From positions 682,001 to 746,000 of the forward strand of contig NZ_NMYC01000005.1 of assembly GCF_002860345.1 (NCBI RefSeq): DNA of 64,000 bases. The letters run 5' to 3'. Under the pieces are notes generated by a model that made no database searches, had not been told where the DNA came from, and saw only the letters and a program-made list of their open reading frames with translations. Position numbers and translations under genes: made by a program. Shown here in pieces: positions 8,639 through 16,579 of this stretch; the stretch's first letter is position 1, and the number at the start of each line of letters is the position of its first letter. The DNA is from Bifidobacterium anseris (lineage in GTDB: Bacteria > Actinomycetota > Actinomycetes > Actinomycetales > Bifidobacteriaceae).

Positions 8639-8673
8639 CGAAAACTGCAGAACTTCGGTTCTGTGGGATTCAT

Positions 8674-8749
8674 GGCTCTGTAGCTCAGTTGGTAGAGCGA
8701 ACGACTGAAAATCGTTAGGTCAGCGGATCGACGCCGCTCGGAGCCACCA
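8674..8749 (+). tRNA. tRNA-Phe (GAA)
   Basis: Acceptor stem GGCTCTG pairs with CGGAGCC, the anticodon loop CTGAAAA reads GAA, and the CCA end is encoded (8747-8749). This is the third gene of the tRNA cluster, 35 nt after the second tRNA-Asp. Confidence 0.93.
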
Positions 8750-8753
8750 CCGG

Positions 8754-8784
8754 AAACCCTTCCGCACATCGTGTGGGAGGGTTT
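8754..8784 (+). terminator. Terminator of the tRNA cluster
   Basis: A 14-bp stem starting AAACCCT (8754-8767) pairs with 8771-8784 across a 3-nt loop, with two G-T wobbles. It begins 5 nt after tRNA-Phe. Confidence 0.8.
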
Positions 8785-8810
8785 CGTCGTTGTTGACCGC
8801 CGCGGTTTGC

Positions 8811-9168
8811 GGGTTAAAGGACAAAATGTGGGTCTAATGGGGGGTGTGCCACGCCCGTCCGGCCCAGCCTGTTCTGATGCCGAATCCGTTTTCGTATGCG
8901 TCCACGCCGGGTGCGGGGCGTTGCACGTCGGTGAGGGATCCCTCCTTCGGCCCCGGCGTGGCGGCCCTCTTGCGCATCGGATGGTTGCATATCGGGCATA
9001 GCCGCGCCCTTGCCGACTCTCTCCTGACCATGCACCAGCAGTAGCAGAAAACACCACGATGTCAAACTGGACCGCCGATTAGGCCCGGAAACCCTAATCA
9101 CACCACGACACGCCAACCACCGGAAGGCCCGACGCCACTCATAAGACCCACATTCTGTCCTTTAACTC
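8811..9168. mobile_element. 358-bp non-autonomous insertion element (MITE-like), with TSD
   Basis: The ends are 29-bp inverted repeats (8811-8839 and 9140-9168) matching at 26 of 29 positions. Each starts GGGTTAAAGG or GAGTTAAAGG and includes AATGTGGGTCT. CGGTTTGC is duplicated exactly outside both ends (8803-8810 and 9169-9176), an 8-bp target duplication. No intact transposase fits. A minus-strand frame from about 9031 to 8834 has a zinc-finger-like CPICNHPM start that may be the relic of a transposase N-terminus. An 8-bp duplication with ~29-bp ends fits the ISL3 and IS256 groups; I cannot decide between them. Confidence 0.88.
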
Positions 9169-9258
9169 CGGTTTGCGAACGTGGTTGTGCGCCGGTGGTG
9201 CAGCAGCGTTCGCTGAGGTGGTCGTTCGTGAACGTTACAGGGGTGGGAATAGGAAGGA
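9169..9258 (+). repeat. 53-bp-period intergenic repeat interrupted by the insertion element
   Basis: GAACGTGG (9177) and GAACGTTACAGG (9230) are exactly 53 bp apart. The 36-nt segment 9206-9241 matches 27247-27282 at about 28 of 36 positions with no gaps. The 8-bp target duplication lies inside the first unit, so the element inserted into this repeat. Confidence 0.7.
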
Positions 9259-9286
9259 TCCGGGGCCGGAGGGTGGCCGCGGGTCC
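9256..9286 (-). terminator. Hairpin downstream of the GH94 gene
   Basis: Segments 9256-9267 and 9275-9286 form an imperfect 12-bp GC-rich stem about 30 bp beyond the GH94 stop. It also overlaps the end of the 53-bp repeat. Confidence 0.5.
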
Positions 9287-9315
9287 TTTGTTGGAGGGTG
9301 TCAGCTGTCAGGGGC

Positions 9316-11844
9316 TCAGATCGTCAGAGTGACTTGGACCTCCTTGGCGCCGGCGGCGGCGAGCGGGACGATGTCGCCATCGACCTTCTTGCCGTCGACG
9401 CTCAGCGAACGCTCTCCGGTGCGCGTCACGTCGATGATGTAGCGTGTGCCGCGCCACGAGCGTTCGATGTGCAGCTCGGTGAATTCGGCGGGCATGTGCG
9501 GATCGATTCGCAGGCCGTCGAAGGTCGGGCGCACGCCGAGCAGGTACTGCGAGACATCGACGAAGGTCCACGCGGCGGTACCGGTCAGCCACGAGTTCTT
9601 GCCTTCGCCGGGGGCGTGCGACTCCGGTCCGGCGACCATCTGGCAGTACACGTACGGCTCGGTGCGGTGGATCTGCGAGAACTCCTCGGTGTAGGCCGGG
9701 CATGTGCGCGTGTAGACGGCGAAGGCCTCGTCGTCGTCGCCGATGATCGCGTTCGCAATCGAGATCCACGGGTTGTTGTGGCAGAAGATGCCGCCGTTCT
9801 CCTTGTAGCCTCGCGGATACGAGGAGATCTCGCCGAGTTCGATGCGGTAGGTCGAATAGGCGGGCGCGAGGATCGCCGTGCCCCAACGGCAGGTGAACAG
9901 TTCCTTCGTCGAGGCGAGCGCCTGCGCGGCGCGGCCGTCATCGACGCCGATGCCTGCCATGACGCACATGCCCTGCGGCTCGATGTAGATGCGTCCCTCA
10001 CTGTCCTCGGCGGTGCCCACCGCGTTGCCGTTCGCGTCGTAGGCGCGGCGGAACCATGCGCCGTCCCAGCCGGCGTCGAGCGTCGCATCGCGCACTTCGG
10101 CGACCGCTTTGCGCACGTCGGCGACCTCGGCGCGCACCGCGTCGCCATCCATGCCGCAGGCTTCGCCGAAGCGTTCGAGGATCTGCGCGTACTGCTCACC
10201 GTAGAGGACGAACATGCCGGCGATGAACACCGATTCGGCGATGCCGGTGTCGTTGTTCTCGACGGTCTGGAAGCTTTCGCCCGGCGTCGACGAGAAGCAG
10301 TTGAGGTTGAGGCAGTCGTTCCAGTCGGCGCGGCCGATGAGCGGCAGGCCGTGCGGGCCGCGATGGCTCATCGTGAAGCGCACCGAGCGGCGCAGATGCT
10401 CGAGCAGCGGCTGCTCGGAGCCCTCCTTGTTGTCGAACTGCGCCGGCGTGCGCAGGATTGAGTCGTCGCCGGTCTCGTTGAGGTAGGCGAAGACGGAGGC
10501 CACGAGCCATAGCGGATCGTCGTTGAAGCCGCCGCCGATGTCCGCGTTGCCCTGCTTGGTCAGTGGCTGGTACTGGTGCCATGCCGAGCCATCGGGCAGC
10601 TGCGTTGAGGCGATGTCGATGATGCGGTCGCGCGCGCGTTCGGGGATCATGTGCACGAAGCCGAGCAGATCCTGGTTCGAGTCGCGGAAGCCCATGCCGC
10701 GTCCCATGCCGGATTCGTAGTACGAGGCGGAACGCGACAGGTTGAACGTGACCATGCACTGGTACTGGTTCCAGATGTTGACCATGCGGTCGAGTTTGTC
10801 GTCGCCGGTCCTGACCTGGAATCCGTCGAGCAGCGACGCCCAGTAGCCCTTGAGTTCGTCGAAGGCCACGTCGACCTTCTCGACCGTGTCGAAGCGCGCG
10901 AAGAGCTCGTGCGCCGGCTTCTTGTTGATGATGCCGACCTTCGCCGGATCGTTCGGATCCTCCCATTTCTCGTCGTCGGCGACCTCGATGTAGCCGAGCA
11001 TGAACACGAGCGACGTGCTCTGGCCGGGCATGAGGCGCACGCGCACGCGCGGCGCGGCAATCGGCGACCATCCGTAGGCGACCGAGTCGTGGGCGCGGCC
11101 TTCGGCGATGACCTGCGGCGAGTCCCATCCGTTGAACTTGCCGAGGAATTCGTCGCGCACCGTGTCGTAGCCGACCGTCGGCTCGTTGACCGAGTAGAAC
11201 GCGTAGTGGTTGCGGCGTTCCTTGAATTCGGTCTTGTGGTAGATGAGCGTGGCGTCGTCGTTCTGCTCGATTTCGACTTCGCCCGTCGACAGGTTGCGCT
11301 GGAAGTTGCTCGCGTCGTCGACGGCGTTCCACAGGCACCATTCGACGCACGCGGTCACGTCGACGATCCGTTCGGCGTCGTTCGTGTTCGTCAGCGTGAT
11401 CTTGTTGATTTCGGCCGGCGTGTGCAGCGGGACGAAGGCGGTCAGCTCGGAGTCGATGCCGGCGTAGGAGGCGCGGAAGATGCTGTAGCCCATGCCGTGG
11501 CGGCATTCGTAGGAGTCGAGCGGCGTCTTGAGCGGCAGGAAGGTCGGCGACCAGCTGGCGACCGGCTTGAGCGCGGCGTCGTCCATCGGGTCGGCGGCGC
11601 CGTCAGTCGGCTCCATCAGCGTCAGGTAGAAGCTGCGCGCGCCTTCGTCGGCGGGGACGCCGTTGTAGCGGTAGCGCGTGATGCGGCGCAGTTTCGCGTC
11701 CTTGTAGAACGAGTATCCGCCCGCCGTGTTCGAGATGAGCGAGAAGAAGTCCTCGTTGCCGAGGTAGTTGATCCAGGGGAGCGGCGTCGCCGGGGTCTCG
11801 ATCACGTATTCCCTGCGTGCGTCGTCGAAGTGGCCGTATTGCAC
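9316..11844 (-). CDS. GH94 glycoside phosphorylase, probable cellobiose phosphorylase
   Basis: 842 residues, the usual GH94 length. The N-terminus MQYGHFDDARREYVI and the block NTAGGYSFYKDAKLRRITRY match cellobiose phosphorylases as I know them. The catalytic acid lies in GRADWNDCLNL (about Asp507). The reaction would be cellobiose plus phosphate giving glucose-1-phosphate and glucose in the cytoplasm; no signal peptide is present. Laminaribiose or chitobiose phosphorylase are alternatives within the family. It appears to be a single-gene unit with a TAGTTT-N7-AAACTA palindrome in its promoter region, the same arrangement as at xylB/ROK. No sugar importer is adjacent. Confidence 0.85.
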   Translation of the reverse strand: MQYGHFDDARREYVIETPATPLPWINYLGNEDFFSLISNTAGGYSFYKDAKLRRITRYRYNGVPADEGARSFYLTLMEPTDGAADPMDDAALKPVASWSPTFLPLKTPLDSYECRHGMGYSIFRASYAGIDSELTAFVPLHTPAEINKITLTNTNDAERIVDVTACVEWCLWNAVDDASNFQRNLSTGEVEIEQNDDATLIYHKTEFKERRNHYAFYSVNEPTVGYDTVRDEFLGKFNGWDSPQVIAEGRAHDSVAYGWSPIAAPRVRVRLMPGQSTSLVFMLGYIEVADDEKWEDPNDPAKVGIINKKPAHELFARFDTVEKVDVAFDELKGYWASLLDGFQVRTGDDKLDRMVNIWNQYQCMVTFNLSRSASYYESGMGRGMGFRDSNQDLLGFVHMIPERARDRIIDIASTQLPDGSAWHQYQPLTKQGNADIGGGFNDDPLWLVASVFAYLNETGDDSILRTPAQFDNKEGSEQPLLEHLRRSVRFTMSHRGPHGLPLIGRADWNDCLNLNCFSSTPGESFQTVENNDTGIAESVFIAGMFVLYGEQYAQILERFGEACGMDGDAVRAEVADVRKAVAEVRDATLDAGWDGAWFRRAYDANGNAVGTAEDSEGRIYIEPQGMCVMAGIGVDDGRAAQALASTKELFTCRWGTAILAPAYSTYRIELGEISSYPRGYKENGGIFCHNNPWISIANAIIGDDDEAFAVYTRTCPAYTEEFSQIHRTEPYVYCQMVAGPESHAPGEGKNSWLTGTAAWTFVDVSQYLLGVRPTFDGLRIDPHMPAEFTELHIERSWRGTRYIIDVTRTGERSLSVDGKKVDGDIVPLAAAGAKEVQVTLTI

Positions 11845-11927
11845 CGTGTCCGGTCCTTTCTGGCGTGCGTGCGCGTCACGGTGGCGACGGCGACGCTGCC
11901 GACTTTGTCATAACCCGTTCACCGAGT

Positions 11928-11946
11928 TAGTTTATTGATAAAACTA
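11928..11946. promoter_or_regulatory. Palindromic operator upstream of the GH94 gene
   Basis: TAGTTT-N7-AAACTA, perfect 6-bp arms, about 85 bp upstream of the GH94 start. It overlaps an AT-rich block that includes ACTATATATAGT (11943-11954), probably the -10 region on the minus strand. Arm sequence and spacing match the palindrome at 51029-51047 between xylB and the ROK regulator, so a ROK-type repressor is the likely ligand. Confidence 0.65.
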
Positions 11947-12024
11947 TATATAGTACGATGGTAGAACAAAATCGGGGCGCCGTGGATTCGGTGTGTCGTG
12001 CGGCGATCACGCAGCGATCATGGA

Positions 12025-12090
12025 GTCGTGTATTGACGATCACGAGGTCGTGCATCGGCGATTGCGGCGTCGTGCACGGGCGACTTATGC
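12025..12090 (+). repeat. 22-bp-period degenerate repeats
   Basis: GTCGTG recurs at 12025, 12047 and 12069, each followed by a similar ~16-nt sequence. A related but more distant copy begins at 11995. The array lies between the GH94 promoter region and the terminator of the glycosyltransferase gene. Confidence 0.5.
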
Positions 12091-12091
12091 G

Positions 12092-12126
12092 AGCAGCCCC
12101 CGCCGGCTGATGCGGCGGAGGCTGCT
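12092..12126 (-). terminator. Hairpin after the GT2 gene
   Basis: AGCAGCC-C-CCGCCG pairs with CGGCGG-A-GGCTGCT across a 7-nt loop (12092-12126), a strong stem with one mismatch, about 70 bp beyond the stop of the minus-strand glycosyltransferase gene. Confidence 0.7.
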
Positions 12127-12193
12127 GGGATGTCGGCGCGGGCATGCCCGCGGATGATGACGAAGAAGAACGATGACGACGACGAGGGGCGGC

Positions 12194-13366
12194 TTATGCT
12201 TCCTTCGCGTCGGACGTCGCGCTCGCGGAGGCGTCGGAACCCTGATCGCTCGTCGCCGGCGGTATCGCCGGGCCGTTGGTCGCCACGGCGGCTTCGGCGG
12301 CATCGATCGCGGTGCGCTCGGCGTCGGCGGCGCCGTCGCACGCGTCTTCGGCCGCGGCCGCCGGCGTCTCCGCCGTCAGGCCGTCGGCCACCTTGACGTC
12401 GTCGAAATCGATGTCGTCGGTGACGACGTCGACGCCGGGGATGTCGGTCGGTTCCTCCTCGACGAGTTCGTCGATGCCGGGCAGATCGGCGAGCGAATCG
12501 CCTTCCTCGCGCGCGAGCTTCGCCTGCTCGCGGAACCAGATGCGCAGCGCCGGGTTGATGTCCCTCGATTCAAGGTACTGCTGGTAGACGGGGAACAGCG
12601 CGTGCAGCCACGGATACATCAGATACAGCGTGCGTTCGGACTTGCGCTTGCGCCAATGCTGCGGATGCGCCTCGAAGGTGTTCTTGAAGCGCTTCATGTA
12701 GTTGCGGAACGACTTGAACGACGTGTCCATGCGTCGCGCCGAGATGCCGCAGATCATGCGCTCCGAATAGACGGTCTTGAAGCCGCGGCCGAGCAGATGC
12801 AGCGAGACGTCGATGTCCTCGTGCATGACGTCCTCGCGGTCGCGGCACACCTCGTCGGCGATCGCGTGCCACGCGCTCGCGCGCAGCGCCATGTTCGAAC
12901 CGAATAGCAGCACCTTGCCGCCGTCGGCGCGGAAGGTGTGGCGGCGCACGCTGTCGTCGCCGCGCAGTGCGATCCTGCGCGCCGGCATGTCGTAGTAGGT
13001 GACCGGTCCGGTCGCGCCCATCGCGTCCCTGTCCTCGGTGAAGATCCCGGAGACGACCTCGACCCAGTCCGGCTTGAGCATGCAGTCGGCGTCGACGCGG
13101 CCGAGCACGTCGCCTGTCGCGGCGTTGAGTCCGAAGTTGCGCGTCGGGATGAGTCCCTGCTCCTCGTCCTGATGCAGCAGCTTGACCGGCGCCTGCGGAT
13201 GTTCGCGCATGTAGCGCTCGACGACGGCCACCGTGTCGTCGGTCGAGCGGTTGTCGACGACGATGACCTCATGCGGCGTCACTGTCTGGCGCAACGCGTT
13301 GTCCAGACAGTCGGTGATGCGGTCCTGCTCGTTCCACGCCGGGATGATGATCGATACTTTCAGCAT
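12194..13366 (-). CDS. GT-A (family 2) glycosyltransferase
   Basis: 390 residues, start ATG 13366 (MLKVSIIIPAWNEQDRI). The family-2 features are present: the N-terminal nucleotide-binding strand, VVDNRSTDDT, the DxD motif in GRVDADCML, and the acidic base region in DVMHEDIDVSLHLLGRGF. There is no membrane segment in the core and the C-terminal ~100 residues are acidic low complexity. It likely transfers a sugar from a nucleotide-sugar to a surface glycan or lipid. The start has no Shine-Dalgarno sequence but has TATCCT 7 nt upstream. Divergent from the AI-2E-family gene. Confidence 0.8.
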   Translation of the reverse strand: MLKVSIIIPAWNEQDRITDCLDNALRQTVTPHEVIVVDNRSTDDTVAVVERYMREHPQAPVKLLHQDEEQGLIPTRNFGLNAATGDVLGRVDADCMLKPDWVEVVSGIFTEDRDAMGATGPVTYYDMPARRIALRGDDSVRRHTFRADGGKVLLFGSNMALRASAWHAIADEVCRDREDVMHEDIDVSLHLLGRGFKTVYSERMICGISARRMDTSFKSFRNYMKRFKNTFEAHPQHWRKRKSERTLYLMYPWLHALFPVYQQYLESRDINPALRIWFREQAKLAREEGDSLADLPGIDELVEEEPTDIPGVDVVTDDIDFDDVKVADGLTAETPAAAAEDACDGAADAERTAIDAAEAAVATNGPAIPPATSDQGSDASASATSDAKEA

Positions 13367-13373
13367 GGTTCTA

Positions 13374-13379
13374 AGGATA
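13374..13379 (-). promoter_or_regulatory. -10 hexamer of a probable leaderless start
   Basis: On the minus strand TATCCT ends 7 nt before ATG 13366, with no Shine-Dalgarno sequence in the gap. Confidence 0.45.
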
Positions 13380-13522
13380 TGTGCGCGACCGTACAGTGCC
13401 TGCAGGCTTCCTGTAAGCTTCCTGCAAACCGTCTGCGTCCGCGCACATCGCACATGCGGATCACGCAGTCGCATCGGGAAACGCACAGTGGCGGGCGTGG
13501 GGATTTCGCCCCGCGCCTGTGC

Positions 13523-13528
13523 TTTAAT
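13523..13528 (+). promoter_or_regulatory. -10 hexamer of a probable leaderless start
   Basis: TTTAAT ends 7 nt before ATG 13536; ATG 13527 and 13530 lie inside or next to the hexamer. This favours 13536 as the true start. Confidence 0.4.
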
Positions 13529-13535
13529 GATGGGC

Positions 13536-15194
13536 ATGAGCGAGCCACAGACCGAAGATCCACAGACGATGGCCGGTGAGGCCGGCGCGAAGAGCACGGG
13601 CCGAACCGAGGGGGAGGGGCGCAAGCGCAAGATCGACGTCGCGTCGCTGTTCCCGGCGAAGGGCGACCCGAGGCGTCCTCCCGAATGGTACGGGCGTGCG
13701 CTGCTGTACACGGCGATCGCCGTCTTCATCGCCTGGTTCGCGTATTCGTCGTGGTTCAAGATCACCTACATCGTCTTCGACATCGTCATCGCGCTGTTCC
13801 TCGCGCTCGCCGTCGAGCCGCTCATCCTGCGCCTCATCAGGCATGGCTGGCGTCGCGGCGTCGCGGCCGTGACGTGCCTCGTCGGCCTCATCGTCATCGT
13901 CATCACGCTGCTCGCGCTGTTCGGCAACATGTTCGTCCAGCAGATGATCTCGATGGTCAAGGGATTCCCCGACCTGTACAACCAGCTCGCCGCGTTCATT
14001 AGCGAGAAGACCGATTTCAAGATCCCCGAGATGAACGACCTCGGCGGCGAGATCATCAAGAACATCCATGGCAACTGGGTCACGGATTTCGCGGGACAGG
14101 CCTTCAGCACGACGCTCGGCGTCTTCACGAACCTGCTCAACTTCATCACGGCGCTCATGGTCGCCTTCTACATCGCGATCGCAGGTCCCCGTCTGCGCCG
14201 CAGCCTGTGCAAGTGGATCGCGCCCAGCTCGCAGCGCCGTTTCCTGATGACGTGGACCGTCGTGCAGGAGCAGATCTCCGGATTCCTGTTCTCGCGTTCG
14301 ATCCTCGCCGCGATCAACGCTGCGTGCATGTCGGTGTTCCTAGTCATCATCAAGGTGCCGTACTGGCTGCCGCTCGCGCTGTTCTGCGGCATCGTCTCCC
14401 AGTTCATCCCGACGATCGGCACCTACCTGGGCGGCGCGCTGCCGGTGATGTTCGCGTGGGGCGAGCGCGGCATCGGCTACGCGATCGGCGTCGTCGTGTT
14501 CATCACGATCTACCAGCAGATCGAGAACCTGCTGCTGTCGCCGAAGATCTCGGAACGCACGATGGATCTCAACCCGTGCATCGCGTTCCTGTCGGTGCTG
14601 TTCTTCGGCTCGATCTTCGGCGCGCTCGGCGCGTTCCTCGCGCTGCCGATCACGGCGAGCATCCAGGTGCTGCTCAAGGTCTCGATGAAGCAGTATCCAC
14701 TCGTCGACGTGCCGCTGATGAACGATCCGACGACGAAGAAGAAATCGAAGATGGTCGAGGCGGCCGATGCGATCAACGAGCACGTGTTCAAGCCGATGGG
14801 CGAGCATATGCCGGGGCCGCGTCAGGCGAAGGGATCGTCGGCGCACGTCTCCTTCGACGACGACGCGATCGCGCAGCTGCGCGAGGCCGCCTACGGCGAC
14901 TCCGCCGCGCATGTCACCGCCGACTCGCCGACCGTCGCGATCCCCAAGCGCATCCTCGACTCCGACCACCACCGCGGACTCAAGGGACTCGACGAACCCC
15001 ACACGGACACTGCGACGGCGTCTGCGACGAAGTCCGCGGACGGCGCAACCGGCGAGGACGCCGGCGCTTCGCCCGCAGCCGACACCGCCCCAACGCCGCG
15101 GCCGGTAGAATCAGAAGGCGGCAAGCAAGACAACAACAAGAAGAGACGTTCCGAGTCCAAGGGCCCGGACAACCCAAGGAGTCATTGGCGCTGA
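13536..15194 (+). CDS. AI-2E family (PerM-type) membrane transporter
   Basis: 552 residues. Several membrane segments between about residues 50 and 370 and the conserved late block QQIENLLLSPKI mark the AI-2E transporter family (PF01594). Its members are proposed exporters or ion antiporters of poorly known substrate. The 150-residue Ala/Asp-rich C-terminal tail is longer than usual and presumably cytoplasmic. Starts at 13527, 13530 and 13536 are possible; I prefer 13536 from the -10 spacing. The stop overlaps the next start (TGATG at 15192-15196), so the next gene is probably translationally coupled. Confidence 0.8.
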   Translation: MSEPQTEDPQTMAGEAGAKSTGRTEGEGRKRKIDVASLFPAKGDPRRPPEWYGRALLYTAIAVFIAWFAYSSWFKITYIVFDIVIALFLALAVEPLILRLIRHGWRRGVAAVTCLVGLIVIVITLLALFGNMFVQQMISMVKGFPDLYNQLAAFISEKTDFKIPEMNDLGGEIIKNIHGNWVTDFAGQAFSTTLGVFTNLLNFITALMVAFYIAIAGPRLRRSLCKWIAPSSQRRFLMTWTVVQEQISGFLFSRSILAAINAACMSVFLVIIKVPYWLPLALFCGIVSQFIPTIGTYLGGALPVMFAWGERGIGYAIGVVVFITIYQQIENLLLSPKISERTMDLNPCIAFLSVLFFGSIFGALGAFLALPITASIQVLLKVSMKQYPLVDVPLMNDPTTKKKSKMVEAADAINEHVFKPMGEHMPGPRQAKGSSAHVSFDDDAIAQLREAAYGDSAAHVTADSPTVAIPKRILDSDHHRGLKGLDEPHTDTATASATKSADGATGEDAGASPAADTAPTPRPVESEGGKQDNNKKRRSESKGPDNPRSHWR

Positions 15195-16501
15195 TGGTGC
15201 TGCTCAACGTTCTGGACATCCTGCTCGTCGTCGTCGGCGGCGTCGGCATGATCTATCAGGGTGTGTGCATCCTGATCTCGCTGTTCGCCAAGCCGATCAC
15301 GTTCCCGGACGCGCCGATGGACAAGCGCTATGCCGTCCTCGTCTCCGCGCGCAACGAGCGCGCCGTCATCGGCAACCTCATCCGCGACATCCAGACGCAG
15401 ACGTATCCGTCGTCGCTCCTCGACATCTGGCTCGTCGCCGACAACTGCACCGACGACACGGCGCAGATCGCGCGCGACCTTGGCTGCAACGTCGTTGAAC
15501 GCTTCGACCAGAGCAAGATCGGCAAAGGCTACGCGCTGACCTACCTGCTCGACACGATGATCGACGAGCATACCGCCGACCGCTACGACGCATTCTTCGT
15601 CTTCGACGCCGACAACCGCCTCGACGAGCACTACTTCGAGGAGATGAACAAGGGCTTCCAGTCCGGCTTCCGCATCCTGACGAGCTACCGCAACTCGGTC
15701 AACCTCTCCGACAACTGGGTCTCGTCGGGTTCGGCGCTGTGGTTCATCCGCGAGTCGAGATTCGTCAGCGCCTCGCGCATGTGGCTCGGCAACAGCTGCC
15801 ACGTCGGCGGCACCGGCTTCATGTTCTCGCAGGGCGTCATGCGCCGCAACAAGGGATGGAAGTTCCATCTGCTCACCGAGGACCTCGAGTTCACGATGGA
15901 TTCGGTGCTGCATGGCGACCGCATCGGCTACGTGGGTTCGGCGATCCTCTACGACGAGCAGCCGATCACCTTCGCGCAGAGCTGGCGTCAGCGTCTGCGC
16001 TGGAGCAAGGGCTTCCTGCAGGTCTTCCGCTACTACGGGCCGGCGCTCATCCGCCGCGCGATCCGCGAGCGCGATTTCTCGTGCATCGATTTCACGCTGC
16101 TGCTGTGCCCGTTCATGCTGCTTGCGATGATCCGCATCGCGCTTGGCGCGATTTACGCCGCCTTCGGCTTCGTCTCGTGGCCGAGCCAGCTTGGTTCGCT
16201 GTTCAACTGGATGAACGGCATCGTCTGGTCGCTGCTGTTCATGATGGCGCTCGCCGCGCTGACGATCGTCGTTGAACGCCGCAGGATCGGCGCGACGAAC
16301 AAGGAGCTGTTCGCCTATGTGCTCAGCTTCCCGATCTACATGCTCAGCTATGTGCCGATCTCGTTCCAGGCCGTCTTCTCGAAGGCGCAGTGGAAGCCGA
16401 TCGAGCACAAGGGCGGCACGCCGGACAACGAGGAGCTCGAGCAGGAGGAGGCGGCGGACAGGGAGACCGCCGAGCACAGCGCCGTCCAACAGGCGTCGTA
16501 G
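15194..16501 (+). CDS. Processive-type membrane glycosyltransferase (GT2)
   Basis: 435 residues. An N-terminal membrane segment is followed by a GT-A domain: VLVSARNERAVIGNLI, the first Asp in LVADNCTDDT, FVFDADNRLD (DxD), the TED-like acid in LLTEDLEFTM, and QRLRWSKGF, equivalent to the Q(Q/R)xRW motif of processive enzymes. Three or four membrane helices follow. This is the plan of poly-N-acetylglucosamine, hyaluronan and cellulose-type synthases, so a polysaccharide or glycolipid product is likely. TTG 15185, closer to AAGGAG at 15176, is an alternative start. Confidence 0.82.
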   Translation: MVLLNVLDILLVVVGGVGMIYQGVCILISLFAKPITFPDAPMDKRYAVLVSARNERAVIGNLIRDIQTQTYPSSLLDIWLVADNCTDDTAQIARDLGCNVVERFDQSKIGKGYALTYLLDTMIDEHTADRYDAFFVFDADNRLDEHYFEEMNKGFQSGFRILTSYRNSVNLSDNWVSSGSALWFIRESRFVSASRMWLGNSCHVGGTGFMFSQGVMRRNKGWKFHLLTEDLEFTMDSVLHGDRIGYVGSAILYDEQPITFAQSWRQRLRWSKGFLQVFRYYGPALIRRAIRERDFSCIDFTLLLCPFMLLAMIRIALGAIYAAFGFVSWPSQLGSLFNWMNGIVWSLLFMMALAALTIVVERRRIGATNKELFAYVLSFPIYMLSYVPISFQAVFSKAQWKPIEHKGGTPDNEELEQEEAADRETAEHSAVQQAS

Positions 16502-16566
16502 CGGACCGATCGTGCGGCCGCCGTCCACGGGCTGAGACGGCTTTTCGGCCATGACGACGTGTGCAA

Positions 16567-16572
16567 TAGTGT
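16567..16572 (+). promoter_or_regulatory. -10 hexamer of a probable leaderless start
   Basis: TAGTGT ends 7 nt before ATG 16580. The intervening GGCAGGC is at most a poor ribosome site. Confidence 0.4.
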
Positions 16573-16579
16573 GGCAGGC

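Noticed and set aside
8834-9031. Minus-strand 65-codon frame as a real gene
   Set aside because: Lies inside the insertion element; only the zinc-finger-like CPIC stretch is suggestive. Treated as a transposase relic.
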